From: Mycobacterium asiaticum
GTDB lineage: Bacteria; Actinomycetota; Actinomycetes; Mycobacteriales; Mycobacteriaceae
Assembly: GCF_001668675.1 (NCBI RefSeq)
Contig: NZ_LZKQ01000159.1
Location: 35,139-99,138 of the forward strand
Direction of reading: 5' to 3'
Length of the DNA: 64,000 nt
In this document: one piece after another, positions 50,352-60,919 of the stretch
Layout: each line of letters starts with the position of its first letter
Numbering within the stretch: position 1 is the stretch's first letter
Notes under the pieces: generated by a model
Told to the model about the DNA's origin: nothing
Database searches by the model: none
The model's input: the letters and a program-made list of their open reading frames with translations, nothing else
Program-made: the position numbers and the translations under genes

Positions 50352-50455
50352 GCTGGTAGGGCGACTTCGGACGCTTCTTTTACGCACGTGATATGCGTTA
50401 CACTCGTCGAGCAGGACGAAGGAGTCGGGGGACGGGCCCGGTAGCCATGATTTAC

Positions 50456-50474
50456 TTAGGTAAGGCTTGGTTTG
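50456..50474 (+). promoter_or_regulatory. Candidate iron box before mmpS4
   Basis: TTAGGTAAGGCTTGGTTTG matches the IdeR consensus at 12 of 19 positions, with the left half-site nearly perfect. It is about 130 bp before the mmpS4 start. In M. tuberculosis mmpS4-mmpL4 is iron-repressed by IdeR. Confidence 0.5.
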
Positions 50475-50600
50475 TGTCACCGTCGAGGGCGGCCGATTCG
50501 AGGTGACTCAAAAGGACCTGGCGCGGGTGCGAATACCGCGATCCCTGAACGAGTTCGGACCTGCGCACACGGGTTCCGTCCGCCGAAGTTTTGCCGACCG

Positions 50601-51047
50601 ATGAAAGGACCTGCGATCTTCAAGGTGCTGGCGCGGGCGTGGATCCCCCTGGTGGTCCTGGCGGTGGTGATCGTCGGGGGATTCACCGTGCACCGGGTCC
50701 GCGGCTTCTTCGGCTCCGAAAAGCGCGAGTCCTACGCCGACAGCAATCTTGACAACAGCAAGCCCTTCAATCCCAAGGAACTCACCTACGAGATCTTCGG
50801 GCCGCCCGGGACGGTTGCCGATATCAGCTACTTCGATGTGAATTCCGACCCGGTGCGGGTCGACGGAGCCGTGCTGCCCTGGACGCTGCATGTCACGACG
50901 AATTTAGCGGCCGTGATGGGAAATATTGTGGCGCAAGGCAATAGCAACAGCATCGGTTGCCGGATCACCGTGGATGGCGTGGTGAAGGCGGAACGCGTTT
51001 CCAACGAGGTCAATGCCTATACCTATTGTCTGGTGAAATCCGCGTGA
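50601..51047 (+). CDS. mmpS4: MmpS4-type membrane protein
   Basis: 148 aa, family length. TM near the N-terminus ([20 protein letters not shown]), exported domain with [20 protein letters not shown] and a Cys pair in IGCRITVDG and [10 protein letters not shown]. Needed with MmpL4 for siderophore export. ATG 50601 is chosen by length and similarity; its RBS is weak. Ends overlapping the mmpL4 start (GTGA). Confidence 0.93.
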   Translation: MKGPAIFKVLARAWIPLVVLAVVIVGGFTVHRVRGFFGSEKRESYADSNLDNSKPFNPKELTYEIFGPPGTVADISYFDVNSDPVRVDGAVLPWTLHVTTNLAAVMGNIVAQGNSNSIGCRITVDGVVKAERVSNEVNAYTYCLVKSA

Positions 51048-53941
51048 GCGTCCAATACGCCAACGATCCCGAGAACATCCGTACGCACACCGAAAGGCCG
51101 CTCGCCGCAAGGCTTATCCATTCGCTGGCGGTGCCCATCATTCTGGCCTGGCTGGCGTTGTGCGTCATTCTGAGCGTCTTCGTCCCCTCCCTGGAGGTGG
51201 TCGGGCAGGAACGCTCGGTATCCCTGAGCCCGCAGGAAGCGCCGTCCTTCGAGGCAATGGCCAGGATCGGCAAGGTGTTCCAAGAGGGGAACTCCGACAG
51301 CCAGGCGATGCTGATCCTGGAGGGCAAGGACCGTCTCGGCGACGAGGCGCACCGGTACTACGACAATCTGATTCGTAAGTTGCGGGCGGACAAGCACGTC
51401 CAGAGCGTTCAGGACTTCTGGGGTGATCCGCTCACGGCGGCGGGCGCCCAGAGCAACGACGGCAAGGCCGCATACGTCCAGTTGGCGCTGGCCGGCAACC
51501 AGGGTGAGCCGCTGGCCAACGAATCCATCGATGCCGTTCGCAAGATCGTCAAGGAGACGCAGGCTCCGCCGGGCATCACCACCTACGTCACCGGGGCCGC
51601 CGCGCTCGCTTCGGACATGCACACCGCGGGTGACAAGTCCATGGTCAAGATCACCGCCACCACCGTCGCGGTGATCTTCGTGATGTTGATGTTCGTCTAC
51701 CGCTCGGTCATCACCGTCATCGTGCTGCTGCTGACGGTCGGCGTGGAATTGACCGTGGCGCGCGGCGTCGTCGCGGTGCTGGGGCACAGCGGGGCGATCG
51801 GACTTTCCACCTTCGCGGTGAGCCTGCTGACGTCGTTGGCCATCGCCGCGGGCACCGACTACGGCATCTTCATCTTCGGCCGATATCAGGAGGCCCGTCA
51901 GGCCGGCGAGGACCGCGAGACCGCGTTCTACACCATGTACCGCGGTGTCGCCCACGTCATCCTGGGCTCCGGGCTGACGATCGCCGGCGCCACCTTCTGC
52001 CTCAAGTTCGCCCGGATGCCGTACTTTGAAACGCTCGGCATCCCCTGTGCGGTGGGGATGTTCGCCGCGGTGGTGGTGGCGTTGACGCTGGGTCCCGCGG
52101 CACTGGTCGTCGGGAGCCGTTTCGGACTCTTCGATCCCAAGCGGCTGCTCAAGGTGCGCGGCTGGCGGCGGGTCGGCACGGTGGTCGTGCGCTGGCCACT
52201 GCCGGTGCTGGCCGCGACGCTGGCCATCGCACTGGTCGGGTTGCTGGCGCTGCCGGGCTACCGGACCAATTACAACGACCGGGCGTATCTACCAACCGAC
52301 ATTCCCGCCAACGAAGGGTTCGCGGCCGCGGACCGCCACTTCTCCCAAGCCCGGATGAAGCCCGAGATCGTGATGATCGAATCCGATCACGATCTGCGCA
52401 ATCCCGCGGACTTCCTGGTCCTGGACAAACTGGCCAAGAGCATCTTCCGGGTCCCGGGCATCTCCCGCGTGCAGGCGATCACCAGGCCGGACGGGACCGC
52501 CATGGAGCACACCTCGATACCGTTCCAGATCAGCATGCAGAACGCCGGTCAGGTCCAGACCATGAAGTACCAACGGGACCGAATGGACGACATGCTCAAG
52601 CAGGCCGATGAGATGGCGAAGACGACGGCGCTGATGAAGCGCATGTACGCCCTGATGACACAGCTCGTCGACAACACCCACAAGATGGTCCAGGACACGG
52701 TGGAGATGCAGGAGATCACCACCGAACTACGGGACCACATCGCCGATTTCGACGATTTCTGGCGGCCGGTCCGGTCCTACTTCTATTGGGAGAAGCACTG
52801 CTACGACATCCCGATCTGCTGGTCGTTCCGGTCGATATTCGACGCGTTGGACGGGCTGGACCAGATCGACGAGAGACTGAACGTCCTGGTTGCCGACATC
52901 AAGAATCTGGACCGGCTGATGCCGCAGATGGTCGCCACCTTCCCGCCGATGATCGAAACGATGGAAAACATGCGGACCATGATGCTGACCATGTACAGCA
53001 CCATGAACGGCATCTATAGCCAGATGGACGAGATGACCGAGAACGCCAACGCCATGGGCAAGGCGTTCGACGCCGCCAAGAACGACGATTCGTTCTACCT
53101 GCCCCCGGAAGTGTTCAAGAACAAGGACTTTCAGCGCGCGATGAAGTCCTTCCTGTCCCCCGACGGGCACGCGGCACGGTTCATCGTGCTGCACCGCGGA
53201 GACCCGCAATCCGCCGACGGCATCGCCAGCATCAACAAGATCCGCACCGCCACCGAGGAGGCCCTGAAAGGCACTCCGCTGGAAGACTCCAAGATCTACG
53301 TGGCCGGCACCGCTGCGGTGTTCAAGGACATCTCCGAGGGCGCCAACTGGGATCTGCTGATCGCGGGCATCGCCTCGCTGTGCCTGATCTTCATCATCAT
53401 GCTGATCCTGACCCGCGCGTTCATCGCCGCCGCCGTCATCGTGGGCACGGTGGCGCTGTCCCTGGGCGCCTCGTTCGGGTTGTCGGTGTTGTTCTGGCAG
53501 CACATCCTGGCCATCGACCTGCACTACATGGTGATGGCGATGTCGGTGATCGTGCTGCTGGCCGTGGGTTCCGACTACAACCTGCTGCTGGTTTCCCGGT
53601 TCAAGGAGGAGATCCACGCCGGCCTGAAGACCGGCATCATCCGCTCGATGGGCGGCACGGGCAAGGTGGTGACCAACGCGGGCCTGGTGTTCGCCTTCAC
53701 CATGGCGTCGATGGCGGTCAGCGACCTGCGGGTGGTCGGCCAGATCGGAACCACGATCGGCCTGGGCCTGCTGTTCGACACGTTGATTGTGCGTTCGTTC
53801 ATGACCCCCTCGATTGCGGCGTTGCTGGGCCGCTGGTTCTGGTGGCCGATGCGGGTGCGTTCCCGTCCGGCCCCCAGCCCCGCGCTGCCTCGCGACGATC
53901 AGCCCACCGATCGGATGATGGCGCTCAGCAGCGAACGCTGA
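51044..53941 (+). CDS. mmpL4: RND-family transporter MmpL4
   Basis: 965 aa, GTG 51044 in a 4-bp overlap with mmpS4. TM1 [22 protein letters not shown]2-6 with [20 protein letters not shown]; periplasmic [22 protein letters not shown]7-12 with [20 protein letters not shown]. Exports mycobactin/carboxymycobactin with MmpS4 in M. tuberculosis. Orientation and position relative to the TetR gene match Rv0450c, so this is the orthologous pair and 45966-49462 is the extra one. Confidence 0.95.
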   Translation: MSVQYANDPENIRTHTERPLAARLIHSLAVPIILAWLALCVILSVFVPSLEVVGQERSVSLSPQEAPSFEAMARIGKVFQEGNSDSQAMLILEGKDRLGDEAHRYYDNLIRKLRADKHVQSVQDFWGDPLTAAGAQSNDGKAAYVQLALAGNQGEPLANESIDAVRKIVKETQAPPGITTYVTGAAALASDMHTAGDKSMVKITATTVAVIFVMLMFVYRSVITVIVLLLTVGVELTVARGVVAVLGHSGAIGLSTFAVSLLTSLAIAAGTDYGIFIFGRYQEARQAGEDRETAFYTMYRGVAHVILGSGLTIAGATFCLKFARMPYFETLGIPCAVGMFAAVVVALTLGPAALVVGSRFGLFDPKRLLKVRGWRRVGTVVVRWPLPVLAATLAIALVGLLALPGYRTNYNDRAYLPTDIPANEGFAAADRHFSQARMKPEIVMIESDHDLRNPADFLVLDKLAKSIFRVPGISRVQAITRPDGTAMEHTSIPFQISMQNAGQVQTMKYQRDRMDDMLKQADEMAKTTALMKRMYALMTQLVDNTHKMVQDTVEMQEITTELRDHIADFDDFWRPVRSYFYWEKHCYDIPICWSFRSIFDALDGLDQIDERLNVLVADIKNLDRLMPQMVATFPPMIETMENMRTMMLTMYSTMNGIYSQMDEMTENANAMGKAFDAAKNDDSFYLPPEVFKNKDFQRAMKSFLSPDGHAARFIVLHRGDPQSADGIASINKIRTATEEALKGTPLEDSKIYVAGTAAVFKDISEGANWDLLIAGIASLCLIFIIMLILTRAFIAAAVIVGTVALSLGASFGLSVLFWQHILAIDLHYMVMAMSVIVLLAVGSDYNLLLVSRFKEEIHAGLKTGIIRSMGGTGKVVTNAGLVFAFTMASMAVSDLRVVGQIGTTIGLGLLFDTLIVRSFMTPSIAALLGRWFWWPMRVRSRPAPSPALPRDDQPTDRMMALSSER

Positions 53942-53955
53942 CACCCGGCGCCCGA

Positions 53956-53982
53956 CCATCCGGACGGCCGGTCGCTCCGAAT
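53956..53982 (+). promoter_or_regulatory. SigK-type promoter upstream of sigK
   Basis: CCATCC (53956-53961), 15-bp spacer, CCGAAT (53977-53982). Both hexamers match the SigK promoter described in M. tuberculosis. It lies 122 bp before the sigK start in the 162-bp gap after mmpL4, consistent with positive autoregulation. Confidence 0.7.
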
Positions 53983-54103
53983 ACCGGGTATGCAGCAGAC
54001 AGCGGCGCCGGTGGTGTACCGGACCATCATCAGGCACGCGCGCCGAGTCCTGCTGCACGGGGCTCCAGTGGTGCGGCGATGAGTCGAGCTAGGCTACCGA
54101 GCG

Positions 54104-54667
54104 ATGGATGGACCCCTGCAGACCAGCAGCGACCTGGACGCCTTGCTGCGCCGGGTCGCCCGCGGGGACAACGCCGCGTTCGCCGCGTTCTACGACCAGA
54201 CCAAGACCCGGGTGTACGGACTGGTGACCAGGGTGTTGCGTGATGGCGGGTACAGCGAGGAGACCACCCAGGAGATCTACCTCGAGGTGTGGCGCACGGC
54301 GGCCGACTTCGATTCGGCCAGGGGCTCCGCGCTGGCTTGGCTGTTGACCATGGCGCATCGGCGCGCCATCGACCGGGTACGCAGTGAGCAGGCCGGCAGT
54401 CAACGCGAAACACGTTATGGCGTAACCAATCTGGAGCCCGCCGCCGACGTGGTCGCGGACTCGGCGATCGCCGGCGACGAGCGGCGCCGCGTGCTGCAAT
54501 GCCTGGAAGGGCTGACCGACACGCAGCGCCAGTGCATCGAGATGGCCTATTACGGCGGGCTCACGTACACCGAAGTGTCGCAGCGGCTCGCCGCGAACCT
54601 GTCGACGATCAAGTCGCGCATGCGCGATGCGCTTCGTGGCCTACGCAACTGTCTGGACGTCGCATGA
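54104..54667 (+). CDS. sigK: ECF RNA polymerase sigma factor SigK
   Basis: 187 aa. Region 2 ([57 protein letters not shown]) and region 4 ([40 protein letters not shown]). In M. tuberculosis it drives mpt70/mpt83 and its own locus. ATG 54104 gives exactly the M. tuberculosis length. Stop overlaps rskA (ATGA). Confidence 0.96.
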   Translation: MDGPLQTSSDLDALLRRVARGDNAAFAAFYDQTKTRVYGLVTRVLRDGGYSEETTQEIYLEVWRTAADFDSARGSALAWLLTMAHRRAIDRVRSEQAGSQRETRYGVTNLEPAADVVADSAIAGDERRRVLQCLEGLTDTQRQCIEMAYYGGLTYTEVSQRLAANLSTIKSRMRDALRGLRNCLDVA

Positions 54668-55368
54668 CTGCTCCCGATCACTTCGAGTTGCTCGAGCTCG
54701 CCACGCCGTACGCGCTGCACGCCATGTCCGACGCCGAACGCGCGGATATCGACGCTCGGCTCGCGGCGGCACCCGGCCCGGTCGCGGCTGCCTTCCGCGA
54801 CGAGGTGCGCGCCGTCCGCGAGACGATGGCCCTGGTGGCCTCGACCAACGCCGCCGAGCCGCCGGACCGGCTGCGAGCGGCCGTCCTGGCCGGAGCCGCT
54901 TCCACGAAGCCCGACGCCGGCCGCCAAAGTCGTTGGCGCAATACCATTCTCGCGGCCGCTGCGGCGGTCGTGATCGGGCTGGGCGCGTTCGGACTCGGCA
55001 CGTTGACCCGGCCGCCAGACAAACAGACGATGGCCGAGCAGGTGCTGACGGCACCGGATGTGCGCACGGTCTCCCGGCCGCTGGGTCCCGGGACGGCGAC
55101 GGTCATGTTCTCCCGGGACCGCAATGCCGCCGTTCTGGTGATGAACAACGTCCCACCGCCCGCGCCGGGCACGGTGTACCAGATGTGGCTGGTAGGAGCC
55201 AACGGCCCGACGTCGGCCGGCACCATGGGCACCACCGCGGTGTCACCGTCGACGAAGGCGATGCTCGACGACCTGGGCAGCGCCACGGGCCTGGCGTTCA
55301 CCGTCGAACCCGGCACCGGATCGGCACAGCCCACCGGCACCATGCTGGCCGAGCTGCCGCTCAGCTAG
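54664..55368 (+). CDS. rskA: Anti-sigma-K factor RskA
   Basis: 234 aa. N-terminal zinc-less anti-sigma domain ([20 protein letters not shown]), one TM ([20 protein letters not shown]) near residue 95, and exported RskA domain ([37 protein letters not shown]). Holds SigK inactive until regulated proteolysis. Correct start is the ATG overlapping the sigK stop; the longer frame is antisense to nothing and out of register with the family. Overlaps the convergent gene at 55361 by 8 bp. Confidence 0.95.
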   Translation: MTAPDHFELLELATPYALHAMSDAERADIDARLAAAPGPVAAAFRDEVRAVRETMALVASTNAAEPPDRLRAAVLAGAASTKPDAGRQSRWRNTILAAAAAVVIGLGAFGLGTLTRPPDKQTMAEQVLTAPDVRTVSRPLGPGTATVMFSRDRNAAVLVMNNVPPPAPGTVYQMWLVGANGPTSAGTMGTTAVSPSTKAMLDDLGSATGLAFTVEPGTGSAQPTGTMLAELPLS

Positions 55369-56215
55369 TACGGCGTCCGGCGAGACCGCCCATCGCGGCC
55401 CCCAGCACGCCGAGCAGCACCAGACCCACGCCCGCACCCAGGGTCAGGTTGAGCCAGAGATGCAGGCTGCTCTCGGCGTGCCCGACCATCACGTCGGCGA
55501 CCCGGCGGATGTCGCCGGTGGTCCGGTTGAGCGCCACATTGATGTAGCGGCCGGCCATCTCCAGGCCTGCCCAGCCGGCCGCTCCCACGAGCAACGCCGA
55601 GATACCCAGACCGGTGAGCGCCTTGCCCCGGCGTCGCGCCAGGACCAACGTCAGCAACCCGGACACCGCGCACACAGCGGCAGCGCCGTGGCTCAGCCGC
55701 GGACCCCACGCGGCCCACGGGTGCAGTTCGCCCTGCCGCAGCGGTTGGGCATCGGTCACGGTCAGCGGGACCGTCAAGGTATCGGGCACGGTGACGCGGT
55801 AACCGTTCAACGTCTCCTGGAGCGAACTGTCTTTGAGCATCGGCGCCACGTCGATGACCAGCTGGTCGCCGCCGGCGCGCGGAGCGCTGAACAACCAGCC
55901 GTGCGCCGCCCGGTTCACCTGAGCGAACAGCGGCGGGAACGCCGGGCCGGTGGTGAAGGCGTTCGCGACGAAGCGGATCCGGGAGCTGTCCACCGACGCG
56001 GTGCCGCCGCTGCGCTCGGCGATGAGGGCCGTCGCCCGGGCGGTCAGTTCTGCCGCCATGGCCGCTTGAAGATTCGGATCCTGCGCGGCACGTTCGGCCA
56101 GTCGCGCATAGCCGTCCTCGTCGACCACGTTGTACTGCGCCCACACCGCGGGGACGGCGACGGCCAGCGCAACGGTGGCGGCCAGCCAGCAGACCAGGGC
56201 CCCGAGGAAGCGCAC
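55361..56215 (-). CDS. Membrane protein, unrecognised
   Basis: 284 aa. N-terminal hydrophobic segment ([20 protein letters not shown], signal-anchor like), an exported domain of about 140 residues ([36 protein letters not shown]), then three TMs ([60 protein letters not shown]). No domain recognised and no counterpart is recalled at this place in M. tuberculosis. Confidence 0.8.
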   Translation of the reverse strand: MRFLGALVCWLAATVALAVAVPAVWAQYNVVDEDGYARLAERAAQDPNLQAAMAAELTARATALIAERSGGTASVDSSRIRFVANAFTTGPAFPPLFAQVNRAAHGWLFSAPRAGGDQLVIDVAPMLKDSSLQETLNGYRVTVPDTLTVPLTVTDAQPLRQGELHPWAAWGPRLSHGAAAVCAVSGLLTLVLARRRGKALTGLGISALLVGAAGWAGLEMAGRYINVALNRTTGDIRRVADVMVGHAESSLHLWLNLTLGAGVGLVLLGVLGAAMGGLAGRRTS

Positions 56216-56225
56216 GCGAAGGAAT

Positions 56226-56744
56226 CTACTGTGCGATGCCCCGCAGGTACGCCGCCTGCCCGAGGTGCTGCGCGCAGTCGTCGATGATGCTGATCAGCCG
56301 CGCGCTCGCCGTCACCGGCGGATCCCAGTTGGTGTCGACGACGCGCGCGAGTTCGTCCGGGGTGACCCCGGCGACGTACTCCAGCGTGAACTCATGCACT
56401 GCGCGGTAGTACCCGGCCAGTAGGTCGGCGGGGGCGTGCACCTTGGCCACGTCCTCGGGACTGTGCCCGTAACCGGTGTCGTTGCGGGGCAGGTCGAGCC
56501 CGAACCGATCCACCCAGCCGTCGCGGATCCACACCTGCTCGACGCCGGCGATGTCGGCCAGCTGAGCGTCCTGCACCCGCGCGCTGTGCCACACCAGCCA
56601 GGCGATGCTGTTGGCATTCGGCGCCGGACGGTAGTCGGCAACCGCGTCGCTAAGGCCGTCGGTGACCTCGTCGGCGTGCTCGATCAATCGGGTGAACGCG
56701 TCGCGCAGCAGTTCCTGGGCGGCAGCGGAATCAGAGGTGGCCAT
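56226..56744 (-). CDS. DinB/DUF664-type protein, Rv0443-type
   Basis: 172 aa, four-helix DinB fold: LLRDAFTRLIEHADEVTDGL, ANSIAWLVWHSARVQDAQLA with the His of the metal site, and IIDDCAQHLGQAAYLRGIAQ supplying further His. DinB-fold enzymes include mycothiol-dependent transferases. Substrate unknown. Same strand as the membrane protein downstream and the VOC gene upstream. Confidence 0.88.
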   Translation of the reverse strand: MATSDSAAAQELLRDAFTRLIEHADEVTDGLSDAVADYRPAPNANSIAWLVWHSARVQDAQLADIAGVEQVWIRDGWVDRFGLDLPRNDTGYGHSPEDVAKVHAPADLLAGYYRAVHEFTLEYVAGVTPDELARVVDTNWDPPVTASARLISIIDDCAQHLGQAAYLRGIAQ

Positions 56745-56754
56745 CTACCCGACC

Positions 56755-57126
56755 CTACGGGCCGCCGTGCCAGACCGCTTCGACGTTGTTGCCGTCGGGG
56801 TCGCGCACGAAGGCGCCGAAGTAGCCCGGGTGGTATTCCGGCCAGAGCCGTGGTGCATGCAGTGATTCGGCACCTAGTCCGACGGCCGCATCGTGGAAGG
56901 CCCGCACCGCGTCCTCGCCGGCCGCCTGGAACGCGACGTGGACTTCCCGGTTGGGTCCCATGCCCGTTCCGTCGGCGATCCAGAACGCCGGGTGCCCGTC
57001 GCGGCCGTAGCCGATGGCTTCGCCGAAATCGAGCTGCCGGGTATAACCGAGCACGCCGAGCACGGTGTCGTAGAAGTGCTGGGATTTGCGGTAGTCGGCG
57101 CAGTTGATACCGAGGTGATCGATCAC
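56755..57126 (-). CDS. VOC-family (glyoxalase/bleomycin resistance fold) protein
   Basis: 123 aa from GTG 57126, which starts VIDHLGINCADYRKSQHFYD and has AGGA 8 bp upstream; GTG 57156 is the longer alternative. Metal-ligand positions appear in DHLGI, EVHVAFQA and DPDGNNVEAVWH. VOC proteins include glyoxalases, dioxygenases and drug-binding proteins; no specific reaction can be named. Confidence 0.86.
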   Translation of the reverse strand: MIDHLGINCADYRKSQHFYDTVLGVLGYTRQLDFGEAIGYGRDGHPAFWIADGTGMGPNREVHVAFQAAGEDAVRAFHDAAVGLGAESLHAPRLWPEYHPGYFGAFVRDPDGNNVEAVWHGGP

Positions 57127-57173
57127 AGCGCCGATCCTGGCACGACCCACCGACACGGTCGTAGATTGTTTAG

Positions 57174-58898
57174 GTGAACTATGACCTTTTCATCCGTAAC
57201 GGCACCATCGTCGACGGGTCGGGGGGTGAGCCGTACGTCGGTGACGTCGCCGTGAAAGACGGTGTCATCGCGGCGGTGGGCACCGTGAGCGGCGAGGCGG
57301 CCCGGGAAATCGATGCGACCGGCCTGCTGGTCACGCCGGGCTTCGTCGATCTGCACACCCACTACGACGGTCAGGCCATCTGGTCGGACCGGCTGACCCC
57401 GTCCTCGGCGCACGGGGTTACCACGGTGGTGATGGGCAACTGCGGAGTCGGCTTCGCGCCGTGCCGTCAGGAAGACCACGCCGTGCTCGTCGACGTGATG
57501 GCCGGCGTGGAGGACATTCCCGGCGTCGTGATGACCGACGGTCTGCCGTGGACGTGGGAGACCTTCCCGGAGTTCATGGATGCGCTGGAGGCGGGCAAAC
57601 GCGACATCGACGTCGCCGCGTATCTGCCGCATTCGCCGCTGCGGGTCTTCGTGATGGGCCAGCGCGGCGCGGACCGCGAACCGGCGACGCCGGAGGATCT
57701 GGCGACGATGCGGCGACTGGCCCGGGAGGCCATCGAGGTCGGGGCACTGGGCTTCGCGTCGTCCCGGTTGACCATCCACAAGACCGAGAGCGGTGCCGCG
57801 ATCCCCAGCTACGACGCCGCCCGCGAGGAGATCGAAGAGATCGCCCGCGGGGTGGCCGACGGTGGCGGCGGACTGTTGCAGTTCGTGCCGGACATTCCTG
57901 CCGGGGGCTACCAGCCGGTGTTGCAGACGGTGTTCGACGTCGCCGAGGACGTGGGGCTGCCGGTGACGTTCACGCTCATCGTCGGCAACACCGGGGATCC
58001 GTTCTGGCCGGACGCGATCACGATGGTCGAGAAGGCAAACGCCGCCGGCGGGGACATCACCGCGCAGCTGTTGCCTCGTCCGATCGGGTTGATCATCGGC
58101 CTGCAACTGTCCGCCAACCCGTTCGTGCTCTATCCGAGCTACCGGGAGATCGCGGACCTGCCGTTGGCTGAGCGTGTTGCCGAGATGCGCAAACCGGAGG
58201 TCCGGGCGCGCATCCTGGCCGACAAGCCCGGTACGGGGCATCCGATCCTCTACGTCGCCCAGGCCTGGGACTGGATCTTCCCGCTCGGCGACAATCCGAA
58301 CTACGAGCCGTCGCCCTCGGACAGCATCGGCGCCCGGGCTCGCGCCCGCGGGGTCAGCCCGCTCGAGGAGGCATACGACCGTCTCCTCGACGACGACGGC
58401 CGGGCCATGCTGATGGTGGCCATGAGCAACCTGGAGAACAACTCGCTGGATACCGTCGGCAACCTTTTGCACCGCGACGATGTGGTGCTGGGCCTGGGCG
58501 ACGGCGGAGCGCACTACGGCATGATCTGCGATGCCAGCTACTCCACGTACTTCCTGGCGCACTGGGCGCGGGACCGCAAATCAGGGCGGTTCACTGTCAG
58601 CGAAGCCGTCCGCGAACTGACCGCCGTGCCGGCACGCGTGGCGGGGCTCTTCGACCGCGGCCGGATCGGCGTCGGCTACAAAGCGGATCTGAACGTGATC
58701 GACCACGCCGCCCTGCGACTACACAAGCCGATCATCATCCATGACCTGCCCGCCGGCGGGCGCAGGCTGGACCAGAGGGCCGACGGGTACGTGGCCACGG
58801 TGGTGTCCGGCGAAGTCATCGCGGAGCGCGGCGTGCCCACCGCCGCCCGTCCCGGTCGACTCGTTCGGGGTCGGCAGGCCGCACCCGTGCCGGTCTGA
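57174..58898 (+). CDS. N-acyl-D-amino acid deacylase/D-aminoacylase-type amidohydrolase
   Basis: 574 aa. Amidohydrolase TIM barrel: YDLFIRNGTIVDGSGGEPYV, metal site LHTHYDGQAIW, GVTTVVMGNCGVGFAPC, and C-terminal GDGGAHYGMICD with a metal Asp region, GRIGVGYKADLNVIDHAALR. Family members hydrolyse N-acyl-D-amino acids or related amides with zinc. GTG 57174. Divergent from the VOC gene. Not recalled from this locus in M. tuberculosis. Confidence 0.9.
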   Translation: MNYDLFIRNGTIVDGSGGEPYVGDVAVKDGVIAAVGTVSGEAAREIDATGLLVTPGFVDLHTHYDGQAIWSDRLTPSSAHGVTTVVMGNCGVGFAPCRQEDHAVLVDVMAGVEDIPGVVMTDGLPWTWETFPEFMDALEAGKRDIDVAAYLPHSPLRVFVMGQRGADREPATPEDLATMRRLAREAIEVGALGFASSRLTIHKTESGAAIPSYDAAREEIEEIARGVADGGGGLLQFVPDIPAGGYQPVLQTVFDVAEDVGLPVTFTLIVGNTGDPFWPDAITMVEKANAAGGDITAQLLPRPIGLIIGLQLSANPFVLYPSYREIADLPLAERVAEMRKPEVRARILADKPGTGHPILYVAQAWDWIFPLGDNPNYEPSPSDSIGARARARGVSPLEEAYDRLLDDDGRAMLMVAMSNLENNSLDTVGNLLHRDDVVLGLGDGGAHYGMICDASYSTYFLAHWARDRKSGRFTVSEAVRELTAVPARVAGLFDRGRIGVGYKADLNVIDHAALRLHKPIIIHDLPAGGRRLDQRADGYVATVVSGEVIAERGVPTAARPGRLVRGRQAAPVPV

Positions 58899-58993
58899 GG
58901 TTTCTAAGGCGGGGGTCCGCGCTCCTTAGAATTAGCTGCACCGGGATATCCAATCCGCCCACGTTAACGGCCGTCGGCGGGTAGGTTGAGTTG

Positions 58994-60487
58994 GTGACAA
59001 GCCCGCATTTCGCGTGGTTGCCGCCAGAAATCAACTCGGCACTGATGTTCGCCGGTCCCGGCGCGGGACCGCTACTGGCGGCTGCCTCAGCGTGGAGCGG
59101 TTTGGCCGAGGAATTGGCTTCGGCGGTGTCATCTTTCGGCCAGGTTACCGAGGAATTGACAAACGGGTCCTGGCAGGGCGCGTCGGCCGCGGCCATGATG
59201 GTCGTCGCCACGCAATACATGGGCTGGCTGAGCGCGGCGGCGGTGCAGGCGGAGCAGGCCGCCGCACAGGCGACGGCGACGGCGTCGGCTTTCGAAGCCG
59301 CCGTGGCCGCGACCGTGCAGCCCGCGGTCGTCGCAGCAAACCGTGGCCTGGTGCAAATGTTGGCATCGACCAACTTCTTCGGCATGAACTGGCCGGCGAT
59401 CATGGACACCGAATCCGCCTACGAGCAAATGTGGGCGCTGGACGTGGCCGCGATGGCGAACTACCACTTCGACGCATCGGCGGCGGCCGCCCAGCTGGCG
59501 CCATGGCAGCAGGTGCTGCGCAACCTCGGCATCGACATCGGCAAGAACGGGCAGATCAACTTCGGCTTCGGCAACACCGGCAGCGGCAATATCGGTAACT
59601 ACAACGTCGGCAACAACAACCTCGGCAGCGGCAATACCGGTAGCAGCAACATCGGTAGCGGCAACACCGGCAGCGGCAATATCGGCATCGGGAACACCGG
59701 CAACAACAACCTCGGGTTCGGCAACCTCGGAAGCAACAACCTGGGCTTTGCCAACACCGGCAGCGATGCGTTCGGATTCGGGCTGACGGGCGACAACAAG
59801 TTCGGCTTCGGCGGGTTCAACTCCGGCAGCGGCAATACCGGCTTCGGGAATTCCGGCACCGGCAACACCGGGTTCTTCAACTCCGGCGACGGCAACATGG
59901 GCGTCGGCAACTCCGGTTCGTTGAACTCCGGGCTGGGCAACTCCGGATCTATCCACGGCGGCCTGGGTGGCGCCATGAACTACTGGCGTTCAGGATTAAC
60001 CGACGGGCTGGGCAACATGGTCGGCGCCGAGGGCCTGGCCAATTCGGCGCATTACGCGACCGGCGGGTTGGGCACGGCCGCGCTGAGCTCTGGACTGTTG
60101 GGGTCGGCCCTGGCCAACACGGGCGGACTGCACTCGGGCCTGGTGGGCGCGCTGAACTCCGGGCTGAACACCGCACCGGCCGTCGCCCCGGCCGCCGCCA
60201 CAGGGCCCGTCGTCGACACCGGCGGCCCAGGGTCCGTGACAGCCAACCCGACCAGCACTGCCGCGGCCAACGCCGGGTTGCGGACCTCCCCAGGGGCTCC
60301 GGTCACCGGCTTTGTCAGCCCCGCCAGCGCTGATCAGGGCGTGCGGACAACCCTCGGCCGCGATCCTGGTCTCGGCAACCCGAACCTGCCGAATTCGGGC
60401 ATCCCGAAGTCCAACTTCTACCCGGACACCGAACGCGACACGGGTGATCAGAGCCGGATCATCAAGTTCCCGATCCGGTCGGAGTAA
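58994..60487 (+). CDS. PPE family protein, MPTR subfamily, PPE10-like
   Basis: 497 aa. N-terminal PPE domain of about 180 residues with PPE at residues 10-12 (WLPPEINSALMFAGPGAGPL) and the WxG turn in NGSWQGASAAAM; then glycine/asparagine-rich repeats from about residue 190 to 325, and an Ala/Pro-rich tail. Exported by ESX-5 in known mycobacteria; M. tuberculosis PPE10 (Rv0442c) is linked to capsule integrity. GTG 58994; no PE gene precedes it. Followed by the Rv0441c-like gene. Confidence 0.92.
   Translation: MTSPHFAWLPPEINSALMFAGPGAGPLLAAASAWSGLAEELASAVSSFGQVTEELTNGSWQGASAAAMMVVATQYMGWLSAAAVQAEQAAAQATATASAFEAAVAATVQPAVVAANRGLVQMLASTNFFGMNWPAIMDTESAYEQMWALDVAAMANYHFDASAAAAQLAPWQQVLRNLGIDIGKNGQINFGFGNTGSGNIGNYNVGNNNLGSGNTGSSNIGSGNTGSGNIGIGNTGNNNLGFGNLGSNNLGFANTGSDAFGFGLTGDNKFGFGGFNSGSGNTGFGNSGTGNTGFFNSGDGNMGVGNSGSLNSGLGNSGSIHGGLGGAMNYWRSGLTDGLGNMVGAEGLANSAHYATGGLGTAALSSGLLGSALANTGGLHSGLVGALNSGLNTAPAVAPAAATGPVVDTGGPGSVTANPTSTAAANAGLRTSPGAPVTGFVSPASADQGVRTTLGRDPGLGNPNLPNSGIPKSNFYPDTERDTGDQSRIIKFPIRSE
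59566..59960. repeat. MPTR repeat region of the PPE gene
   Basis: About 26 imperfect 15-bp units coding NxGxG-type pentapeptides (NTGSG, NIGNY, NLGSG, NSGTG and similar). GGCAACACCGGC and GGCAATACCGG cores recur in register. Typical major polymorphic tandem repeat. Confidence 0.85.
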
Positions 60488-60508
60488 CCCGCAGCCTATT
60501 CTCGGCTC

Positions 60509-60919
60509 ATGGGTGCGAAAACCGCGAAAAAGGTGGACCTCGAGCGGCTGGCGGCAGCACTGCCCGACTTCCCGTTCGGCTATCTGGTCAGCGTCGACGA
60601 CGACTACCGCGTGCACACCGTGACGGTCGAGCCGACCATGCGGGGGGCCGTGCTGGATGTGGGGATGGTCGGCGGGGGAACCCGCAGGAACCTGGCTCGT
60701 CGCGGCTCGGTGACCGTGCTGTGGCCGCCGGCTGAACCGGGCGGTTACTCGCTGATCGTCGACGGCACCGCCGAGGTCTCCGACGACGACCCCGACGCCG
60801 ACACCGCCCACTGCGTGGTCGTGCCTACCCGCGCGCTACTGCACCGCAATGCCGACGCCCCATCGGTGGCCAAGGGGTGCCTGCACGACTGCGTGGTGTT
60901 CTCGGTGCCGGCTCAGTGA
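60509..60919 (+). CDS. Pyridoxamine 5'-phosphate oxidase-fold protein, Rv0441c-type
   Basis: 136 aa. Split-barrel FMN-binding-like fold: [51 protein letters not shown]. It may bind flavin or F420, but the ligand is not shown by the sequence. Stop overlaps the next gene (GTGA). Confidence 0.82.
   Translation: MGAKTAKKVDLERLAAALPDFPFGYLVSVDDDYRVHTVTVEPTMRGAVLDVGMVGGGTRRNLARRGSVTVLWPPAEPGGYSLIVDGTAEVSDDDPDADTAHCVVVPTRALLHRNADAPSVAKGCLHDCVVFSVPAQ

Noticed and set aside
57123..58562. 479-aa minus-strand frame
   Set aside because: Shadow of the amidohydrolase gene, which has clear family motifs.
59566..59960. Regular short repeats as a CRISPR array
   Set aside because: Repeats are contiguous, in frame and code for the PPE-MPTR pentapeptides; there are no unique spacers.
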